NCBI GenBank assembly: GCA_913056305.1
Contig: CAJXMR010000008.1
Coordinates: 1-64,000, forward strand
Direction: 5' to 3'
Length of the DNA: 64,000 nucleotides
Source of the DNA: an uncultured Ralstonia sp.
Lineage (GTDB): Bacteria; Pseudomonadota; Gammaproteobacteria; Burkholderiales; Burkholderiaceae
The notes beneath the pieces are model-generated. The model saw nothing but the letters and a program-made list of their open reading frames with translations, was not told the DNA's origin and did no database searches. This document shows, piece after piece, positions 58,936 to 64,000 of the stretch; the first letter of the stretch is position 1, and the number at the start of each line of letters is the position of its first letter. The position numbers and the translations under genes were made by a program.

Positions 58936-59900
58936 GCCTGCCCATCTCCTACGACGACGTCGTTGCCGCCCACGCCCGCCTGCAGGGCGTTGCCCACAAG
59001 ACGCCGGTGCTGACGTCCACCACGGCCAACGCCATGACCGGCGCCGAGCTGTTCTTCAAGGCCGAGAACTTCCAGCGCATGGGTGCGTTCAAGTTTCGTG
59101 GCGCGTACAACGCGCTGTCGCAGTTCACGCCGGAGCAGCGCAAGGCGGGCGTGATCACCTTCTCGTCCGGCAACCATGCGCAGGCGATTGCGCTGTCGGC
59201 CCGGCTGCTGGGCATGCGCGCGGTGATCGTCATGCCCAAGGACGCGCCGGTCATCAAGGTGGAAGCCACGCGCGGCTACGGCGGCGAGGTGGTGTTCTTC
59301 GACCGCTACACCGAAGACCGCGAAGCCATCGGCCGCAAGCTGGCGGAAGAGCAGGGCCTGACGCTGATCCCGCCGTACGACCATCCGCACGTGATGGCCG
59401 GGCAGGGCACGGCGGCCAAGGAGCTGATCGAAGAGACCGGGCCGCTCGACGTGCTGCTGGTCTGCCTGGGCGGTGGCGGTTTGTTGTCGGGCTGCGCCAC
59501 GGCGGCACGCGCGCTGAACCCCGCATGCAAGATCATCGGCGTCGAGCCCGAGGCCGGCAACGACGGCCAGCAGAGTTTCCGCAAAGGCGAGATCGTCCAC
59601 ATCGATACGCCCAAGACGCTGGCCGACGGCGCGCAGACGCAGCATCTGGGCAACTACACGTTTGCCGTGATCCGCGCGCTGGTCGATGACATCGTCACCG
59701 TGAGCGACGCGGAGTTGGTCAGCACGATGGCGTTCTTCGCCAGCCGCATGAAGACGGTCGTCGAGCCGACGGGCTGCCTGGCCGCCGCCGCTGCATTGAA
59801 CGGCAAGGTGGATGTGCGCGGCAAGCGCGTCGGCGTGATTCTCTCGGGCGGTAATGTGGATCTGCAGCACTTCGCCAAGCTTGTGCTGGAGGCCGCATGA
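58932..59900 (+). CDS. PLP-dependent threonine/serine dehydratase, hydroxyaspartate ammonia-lyase-like
   Basis: A 322-aa fold-type II PLP enzyme. The Schiff-base Lys is in GAFKFRGAYNAL, the phosphate loop is GGGGLLSG, the asparagine loop is SSGNHAQAIAL, and the C-terminus has LSGGNVDL. It lacks the ACT regulatory domain of biosynthetic IlvA. Length and motifs match serine racemase and threo-3-hydroxyaspartate ammonia-lyase as well as catabolic threonine dehydratase. The product of such enzymes is an enamine/imine, which the RidA protein encoded next (4-bp overlap) would hydrolyse. The upstream DauR-like regulator overlaps by 4 bp. Confidence 0.9.
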   Translation: MSLPISYDDVVAAHARLQGVAHKTPVLTSTTANAMTGAELFFKAENFQRMGAFKFRGAYNALSQFTPEQRKAGVITFSSGNHAQAIALSARLLGMRAVIVMPKDAPVIKVEATRGYGGEVVFFDRYTEDREAIGRKLAEEQGLTLIPPYDHPHVMAGQGTAAKELIEETGPLDVLLVCLGGGGLLSGCATAARALNPACKIIGVEPEAGNDGQQSFRKGEIVHIDTPKTLADGAQTQHLGNYTFAVIRALVDDIVTVSDAELVSTMAFFASRMKTVVEPTGCLAAAAALNGKVDVRGKRVGVILSGGNVDLQHFAKLVLEAA

Positions 59901-60292
59901 CCGACGCGCGCTACCTGAACGCGCCGGATCTGCGTCCGCCTGCCGGGCACTATTCGCACGCGGTCAGCGCCAACGGCTTCGTGTTTGTGGCCGGGCAGAT
60001 TCCCGTCACGCCCACGGGCGAGAAGCTGGTCGATGCGCCGTTCGAGACGCAGGTGCGGCAGATGCTCGCCAACCTCGATGCGGTGCTGGTCGCTGCCGGC
60101 ACCGACCGCGCGCGCCTCGTGCAGGTGCGTGTGTACGTGACCGACATGGAAACGCACTGGCCCGCCTTCGACGCGCTGTACCGCGCGTGGATTGGTGACG
60201 TGCGCCCGGCGCGTGCCGTGGTGCCGGTGCCGACGCTGCACTACGGTCTCGCGGTCGAGATCGAGGCCACTGCGCTCGCCGGGGATGCCTAG
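59897..60292 (+). CDS. ridA: RidA family protein, enamine/imine deaminase
   Basis: A 131-aa YjgF-family protein: GHYSHAVSANGFVFVAGQIPVTPTGEKLVDAPFETQVRQMLANLDAVL, then VRVYVTDMETHWPAFDALYRAWIG and RPARAVVPVPTLHYGLAVEIEATA, with the conserved Arg and final Glu. RidA hydrolyses 2-aminoacrylate and related enamines formed by PLP dehydratases. The gene overlaps the dehydratase gene by 4 bp, which directly links the two activities. Another RidA-family gene lies at 35465-35884 in a different context. Confidence 0.92.
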   Translation: MTDARYLNAPDLRPPAGHYSHAVSANGFVFVAGQIPVTPTGEKLVDAPFETQVRQMLANLDAVLVAAGTDRARLVQVRVYVTDMETHWPAFDALYRAWIGDVRPARAVVPVPTLHYGLAVEIEATALAGDA

Positions 60293-60448
60293 GGCGGCCT
60301 TGAGGCGCGTCACCCGCCCGCCACGGGCCGGTTGACCTTCGCCCGTTTGCCCGCCAATGTTGCAAAATGGCTTGCAGTACTTGCCTGGGCATCGCCGGCG
60401 CGCGGTCCAGGCACACGCCACAAGACAAGACGCGAGCAAGGGGGCGGC

Positions 60449-61333
60449 ATGAGCATTCCAACACGGCAATTGGGTCAGGGCGACGTGCCGATCGGGCAGC
60501 CGCTGCCGTTTGCGCTGGCCGACGCAACTGGCCGGCTGCTGCTCAAGGCTGGCGCCGTGGTGCCGGATGCCGACGACGTGCGGCTGCTGTTTCAGCATGG
60601 TCCGGTCATGGAGGCGCTGTCGGCTACTGACACGGCAGTGCTCGCGCCCGCCAACGACAACGGCGAGGAGGCCCGGCCACGCCTTGGCGCCACCGGGCTC
60701 ACGGTGGGCACCATCCTGCAGGTGCAGGAGAAATCCGCGCTCAAGCGACCGTCGCTGCCTTGCCGGCTGATCGGCTATATCGAGGGCGAGGCGCTGTTCG
60801 TGACGATGCCGACCGACGGCAAGCGCACGCTGCGCCCGGAGATGCGCGAGATGCTGGTGCTGCGCGGCTTCTCGGGCCGCGCCGTGTACAGCATGGTGTG
60901 CAACGTTACGGCGGTGTGCCAGTTTCCGGTGCCCTATCTGGTGCTGGCGATGCCCGCCAAGCTGCAGAAGATTCCGCTGCGCCGCGCCAAGCGCGTGCAG
61001 GTGCGCATCGGGGCAACGGTGCGCCCGGAGGGGCAGCCGGCCTCGTCGTCGGATCGCCTGGCCGTGATCCGCGACATTTGCCTCAACGGCGCCCTGGTGC
61101 AGAGTGCGGGGCCGGCGTTCCAGCCGGACGATCACCTGTCGCTCGATTTCAGCGCGTACGTGGATGGCCAGCAGGAGGATTTCTCCATCAACGGGCGCGT
61201 AGCCAGTGCGTCGCCGGCAGCGGGTGCGCTGGCGACGAAATTCCCATCGTTTGGCGTGGAGTTCTCGCTGTCGAAGGAGCAGACGGCGCTGCTGTCCCGC
61301 CTCATCATCGACCGGCTGGACGTGGACGACTGA
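60449..61333 (+). CDS. PilZ domain protein, YcgR-like c-di-GMP receptor
   Basis: A 294-aa cytoplasmic protein. Residues ~85-170 form the YcgR/flagellar-brake N-terminal domain (GLTVGTILQVQEKSALKRPSLPCRLIGYIEGEALFVTMP). The PilZ domain starts LRRAKRVQVRIGATV, with the RxxxR c-di-GMP motif at 178-182. The second motif (D/N)xSxxG is D209-I-C-L-N-G, with Cys in the Ser position. The first 80 residues are an unrelated extension. It probably binds cyclic di-GMP and adjusts motility or adhesion. ATG 60449 is preceded by AAGGGGG; an earlier in-frame start at 60332 is rejected. Confidence 0.85.
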   Translation: MSIPTRQLGQGDVPIGQPLPFALADATGRLLLKAGAVVPDADDVRLLFQHGPVMEALSATDTAVLAPANDNGEEARPRLGATGLTVGTILQVQEKSALKRPSLPCRLIGYIEGEALFVTMPTDGKRTLRPEMREMLVLRGFSGRAVYSMVCNVTAVCQFPVPYLVLAMPAKLQKIPLRRAKRVQVRIGATVRPEGQPASSSDRLAVIRDICLNGALVQSAGPAFQPDDHLSLDFSAYVDGQQEDFSINGRVASASPAAGALATKFPSFGVEFSLSKEQTALLSRLIIDRLDVDD

Positions 61334-61366
61334 GCGCGCGCCTGAACGCCTGAACGCGTTAGCGCA

Positions 61367-62251
61367 TCAGCGCGCCAGCATCGTATCCAGCAGCCACGCG
61401 CCGGCCTGACCCAACGGGCGCTTGCGCGACCACACGGCATCCACCGGCACCCGGCGTGGCCAGCCGCGTGCGCACACCTCGTGCAGGCGATCGGCCGCGA
61501 ACTGCTCGACCAGCCAGCGCGGCAGTTCTGTCCAGCCGAAGCCCAGTACCGCCATTTCCAGCAGCATCAGGTAGCTCGGCGCCGACCAGCGGCGCGGGCT
61601 GCTCACGTGCGGCCCCTCGACGCGCGAGCAGGCCGGATCGACGAAGGTATTGAGCCGCAGTTCGCGTGCCTCGCGCAGCGCGGCGTGCGGCACCTCGGCG
61701 TCGCCGTATTGCGCGAGGGCGTGCTGCCTGCCGACAAACAGCCCGATCTCCGATTGCTCGGCGATGGTGGCCGCGCCGATATCAGGCGGATACGCCGGCT
61801 GCGCCGCGACCAGCCCGAGCTGCGCGCGGTCCTGCTGGATCAGGTCGACCACGTCTTCGTGCTCGGCGATGAGGCATTCGAGTTCGAGCTCGGGAAAGCG
61901 CTGCTCCAGCGCGGCCAGGGTCTGCTCGTAGCGGTCGGACTGGTAGGTGTCGGACACCACCAGCGTGAGCCGCGCCTCCAGGCCACCGGCCATCTGCGCG
62001 GCCAGGCGGTCCATCTGCTCGCTGGCGTCGAGCACGCGCCGCACCTGCGTGAGCATCGCGTGGCCGGCTTCGGTCAGGGTTGGCTGGCGGGTGCTGCGGT
62101 CGAACAGGGTCAGGCCCAGGTCGATCTCCAGGTTGCCGATGGCCTCGCTGATGGTCGACTGCCGCTTGCCCAGCTTGCGTGCAGCGGCCGAGAACGACCC
62201 CAGCGCGGCGGCTTCGGCAAAGGCGAGCAAGGCTTCGGGCGAGTGGCGCAT
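61367..62251 (-). CDS. LysR family regulator of the PACE exporter
   Basis: A 294-aa LysR protein: HSPEALLAFAEAAALGSFSAAARKLGKRQSTISEAIGNLEIDLGLTLFDRSTRQPTLTEAGHAML and an effector domain (RLTLVVSDTYQSDRYEQTLAALEQRFP). Regulators of this type are commonly encoded divergent from PACE-family pumps such as aceI (AceR). Here the PACE gene starts 112 bp away in the opposite direction, and a perfect ATCGG-N5-CCGAT site with the T-N11-A spacing lies between them. Confidence 0.92.
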   Translation of the reverse strand: MRHSPEALLAFAEAAALGSFSAAARKLGKRQSTISEAIGNLEIDLGLTLFDRSTRQPTLTEAGHAMLTQVRRVLDASEQMDRLAAQMAGGLEARLTLVVSDTYQSDRYEQTLAALEQRFPELELECLIAEHEDVVDLIQQDRAQLGLVAAQPAYPPDIGAATIAEQSEIGLFVGRQHALAQYGDAEVPHAALREARELRLNTFVDPACSRVEGPHVSSPRRWSAPSYLMLLEMAVLGFGWTELPRWLVEQFAADRLHEVCARGWPRRVPVDAVWSRKRPLGQAGAWLLDTMLAR

Positions 62252-62283
62252 GGGCGGCTCCTGGCGGGATGTGCCGACAATAT

Positions 62284-62298
62284 ATCGGAAAAACCGAT
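62284..62298. promoter_or_regulatory. LysR box (T-N11-A) between lysR and the PACE gene
   Basis: ATCGGAAAAACCGAT is a perfect 5-bp inverted repeat with a 5-bp spacer that gives T-N11-A, the classic LysR site. It lies 33 bp before the lysR ATG and 65 bp before the PACE ATG. Confidence 0.7.
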
Positions 62299-62362
62299 GC
62301 TATCGAATTGGAAATCACTCGCTTCGCCGATGAAAATACGGCCATTCCCTGGAGAGATTTCC

Positions 62363-62800
62363 ATGCATGTGCCGCAAAAAACCCCGCTCGAACGCGTCTT
62401 CCATGCGCTGGCGTTCGAGGTGATCGCCACCATCCTCTGCGCGCCGCTGTTCAGCTGGTTGCTGGGCCTGCCGCTCACGCAGATGGGCGCATTGACCATC
62501 ATGTTTGCGCTGGTGGCGATGGCGTGGAACATGGTCTTCAATGCCCTGTTCGAACGCGTCGAGCGCCGCTACGGGCTGGACCGCACGGTGGCCGTGCGCG
62601 TTGTGCACGCCGTGCTGTTCGAGGGCGGGCTGGTCGTGATGCTGGTGCCGCTGGGCGCGTGGTGGCTGGGCGTGAGCCTGTGGGAGGCGCTGGTGCTCGA
62701 TCTCGGCATCATGCTGTTCTTCCTGCCGTACACCTTCTGCTTCAACCTCGCTTATGACCACCTGCGTGCGCGCTGGGCGGCGGGGCGCGTTGCTGTCTAA
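62363..62800 (+). CDS. PACE family efflux transporter (AceI-like)
   Basis: A 145-aa inner-membrane protein with four helices in two repeated bacterial transmembrane pair (BTP) units: KTPLERVFHALAFEVIATILCAPLFSWLLGLPLTQMGALTIMFALVAMAWNMVFNALFERVERRYG and RTVAVRVVHAVLFEGGLVVMLVPLGAWWLGVSLWEALVLDLGIMLFFLPYTFCFNLAYD. The membrane Glu of repeat 1 (HALAFE, AceI Glu15) and the matching Glu in repeat 2 (LFEGG) are present. PACE pumps export chlorhexidine, acriflavine and short diamines with protons. GGAGAG lies before the ATG. Confidence 0.93.
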   Translation: MHVPQKTPLERVFHALAFEVIATILCAPLFSWLLGLPLTQMGALTIMFALVAMAWNMVFNALFERVERRYGLDRTVAVRVVHAVLFEGGLVVMLVPLGAWWLGVSLWEALVLDLGIMLFFLPYTFCFNLAYDHLRARWAAGRVAV

Positions 62801-62915
62801 CGGCCGCCTAGTGTCCGCCTAGTGCGAACGGACCTGCGCGGGCAGGTCTGAGCTTCCTATAATTTGAAATCCCCTTCTGACGGGCAGTGCCGGCCATGCC
62901 TGACACGCCCGACAT

Positions 62916-63569
62916 GTGATCGTGCTGCGCGCCGCTGCCCCGTCGTCCCGCATCTTGTCCGTCTTGCTCAGGCAACTTTACGTCGCAGCCTGCACGGGTT
63001 CGCCTGCGGACGTGATGGACGTCGCGCGCGTGGCCTGGCAGGTGCAGCATGCGGCTGCCATGGTGCGGTGGCGGCACGATGGCCGCTGGCGCTGGGTGGC
63101 GTCGCATGGCGCCTGCACGCCCATGCTGCTGTGGCAGGCAGTCCATGGCGCACATGCCGTCATATCGTGGCCGCTGGCTGACACCGATGTGCATGGCCTG
63201 GTGTGGACGACCGGGCCGGCCTCGCCACTGGTGATGCCGCCCGCGGCGCCGATCTCCGTACCGGATTTGCTACCGCACCTGGCCCAGGCCTTGCCGCTGT
63301 GCTGGCAGCGCAACGCCGGCACAGGCGATGCGGCTGCCCAGGCATCCGAGGCGGTGCGGCTCTGGCTGGCCGATGTCTTTCGCCTGACCCGCCGCGAAAT
63401 GGACGTCGCCGACCTGCTCGCGCGCGGCGCCGATCCAGCGCTGATCGCGCGCACGCTCGGTATCTCGCTCGACACCGTGCGCACGCATCTCAAGCACGTC
63501 TATCGCAAGACCAACACGCACAGCCAGTGCGACGTGGTGCGGCTGATGCTGGCGTCGTCGCATCGTTAG
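62916..63569 (+). CDS. LuxR-type helix-turn-helix regulator
   Basis: A 217-aa protein with a C-terminal LuxR/GerE HTH: FRLTRREMDVADLLARGADPALIARTLGISLDTVRTHLKHVYRKTNTHSQCDVVRLML. The N-terminal ~140 residues (LRQLYVAACTGSPADVMDVARVAWQVQHAAAMVRWRHDGRWRWVASHGA) form an unrecognised sensor-like region, perhaps GAF-like, with no receiver-domain Asp pattern. The start is uncertain: a GTG at 62916 is the furthest upstream choice; nothing resembling a strong ribosome site precedes it. No clear target gene is adjacent. Confidence 0.8.
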   Translation: MIVLRAAAPSSRILSVLLRQLYVAACTGSPADVMDVARVAWQVQHAAAMVRWRHDGRWRWVASHGACTPMLLWQAVHGAHAVISWPLADTDVHGLVWTTGPASPLVMPPAAPISVPDLLPHLAQALPLCWQRNAGTGDAAAQASEAVRLWLADVFRLTRREMDVADLLARGADPALIARTLGISLDTVRTHLKHVYRKTNTHSQCDVVRLMLASSHR

Positions 63570-63612
63570 GTGGCGCCTGTTCCCAATCCGATGCGGGGCC
63601 GGCATGCTCGCG

Positions 63613-63828
63613 TCAGACGGCCACCTGCGGCCGTTGGGCCGGCGGCGTGCCGTCCTTGAACAGCCCCTTGAGCTGCTCGCGGAATTCCGGCGTATCGGCG
63701 TGCTGGTGCACGGAAACGGCGTGCTGCACGGCGGCTTCCAGCAGTTCGGTATCGTTGTCGGCGCTGATGGCGACCGAGCAGTTGTTCTCGCTGGGATACT
63801 CGCGGCAATCGATATAACGGCGGCCCAT
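63613..63828 (-). CDS. DUF1059 family small protein
   Basis: A 71-aa protein: MGRRYIDCREYPSENNCSVAISADNDTELLEAAVQHAVSVHQHADTPEFREQLKGLF. The pattern DCRExPSExxCxxxI...DELxxxAxxHAxxxHxxxDT is the DUF1059 family as I remember it. It has two conserved Cys and several His, so metal binding is possible; function unknown. An AGGAGC ribosome site lies before the ATG at 63828. The upstream 129 bp show no gene and hold its promoter. Confidence 0.8.
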   Translation of the reverse strand: MGRRYIDCREYPSENNCSVAISADNDTELLEAAVQHAVSVHQHADTPEFREQLKGLFKDGTPPAQRPQVAV

Positions 63829-63957
63829 GGCGGTGCTCCTGAAATGGCGGTTGCGCGGCCTTGTGGAGTTCAGGTCGCGCGTATCCTCGTTATAGGCTTG
63901 CCGTGGGGGCGCGTCGTCACCTGCGTGGGGTAGGGGGCTCGCCGGGGAGGGCGCGCG

Positions 63958-64000
63958 TCAGTCGAGAAAAACGTACTGCGCCAGATACGGGCTGCGGCCT
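63958..64000 (-). CDS. 3' end of an unidentified gene, truncated by the window
   Basis: On the minus strand the last codons read GRSPYLAQYVFLD followed by TGA (63958-63960). The frame is open to the window end and has host-like codon use, so it is probably the C-terminus of a real protein that continues beyond 64000. Too little is visible to name it. Confidence 0.5.
   Translation of the reverse strand, partial: GRSPYLAQYVFLD

Noticed and set aside
62811..62832. Short tandem repeat CGCCTAGTG after the PACE gene
   Set aside because: Two copies of nine bases are too few to mean more than a chance duplication near the stop codon.

Overview
The window is high-GC DNA (mostly about 65-69% G+C by eye) from a beta-proteobacterium. 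The best guess is the genus Ralstonia, R. pickettii group. The main reasons are a chromosomal class D beta-lactamase that matches my memory of OXA-60 of R. pickettii, and an mprF-acvB pair, many LysR/AraC regulators and a TAT-exported OpgD-like protein, all typical of Burkholderiaceae. I see no rRNA, tRNA, CRISPR array, replication origin, integrase or transposase, so this is gene-dense accessory or secondary-replicon DNA. Species and replicon are inferences.

Layout. 1-5.9 kb: an AhpD-like fragment, a GNAT enzyme, azoreductase, pyroglutamyl peptidase with a MarR regulator, an unknown 535-aa protein divergent from the OXA-60-like beta-lactamase, and a small exported pilin-like protein. 5.9-11.9 kb: OpgD, then a lower-GC pair (small lytic transglycosylase-like protein plus exported partner) that looks like a toxin/immunity module, a serine hydrolase, a flavin reductase and two GNATs. 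11.9-15.7 kb: an L-talarate/galactarate dehydratase and its MFS importer, with a divergent LacI repressor and two perfect 14-bp operators between them. 15.8-20.2 kb: a phospholipase D-like protein, an acyl-CoA synthetase and a LysR regulator. 20.4-25.1 kb: a three-subunit periplasmic molybdenum aldehyde dehydrogenase (MoCo, 2Fe-2S, tri-haem lipoprotein).

25.1-36.9 kb looks like an inserted block. An 88-bp gapless, roughly 70% identical copy of the cytochrome gene's 3' end and terminator lies at each side (25041-25128 and 36883-36970). The left part is visibly lower in GC. The block holds a five-gene catabolic operon (MFS importer, cupin, Ldh2-type dehydrogenase, ABM-domain protein, aldehyde dehydrogenase) with a GntR regulator and a divergent lactonase, an orphan binding protein, and an Lrp-regulated hpd-ridA-MBL operon for 4-hydroxyphenylpyruvate.

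37-46 kb: a LysE/ArgO exporter with ArgP, a branched-chain-type binding protein, an AraC regulator, MetY, an APC permease and a membrane diguanylate cyclase. 46.4-50.9 kb: mprF and acvB, which make and hydrolyse lysyl-phosphatidylglycerol. 50.9-64 kb: AraC with an NmrA-like reductase, a SulP transporter with a 54-bp palindrome upstream, an Ala/Pro-rich exported protein, LysR with SDR and an alpha/beta hydrolase, a DauR-like repressor with a PLP dehydratase and RidA (overlapping operon with tandem operators), a PilZ protein, LysR with a PACE exporter, a LuxR-type regulator, a DUF1059 protein and the 3' end of an unidentified gene.

Most regulators lie next to and divergent from the genes they probably control. 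For several (MarR, LacI, GntR, DauR, LysR/PACE) candidate operator sequences can be read directly.
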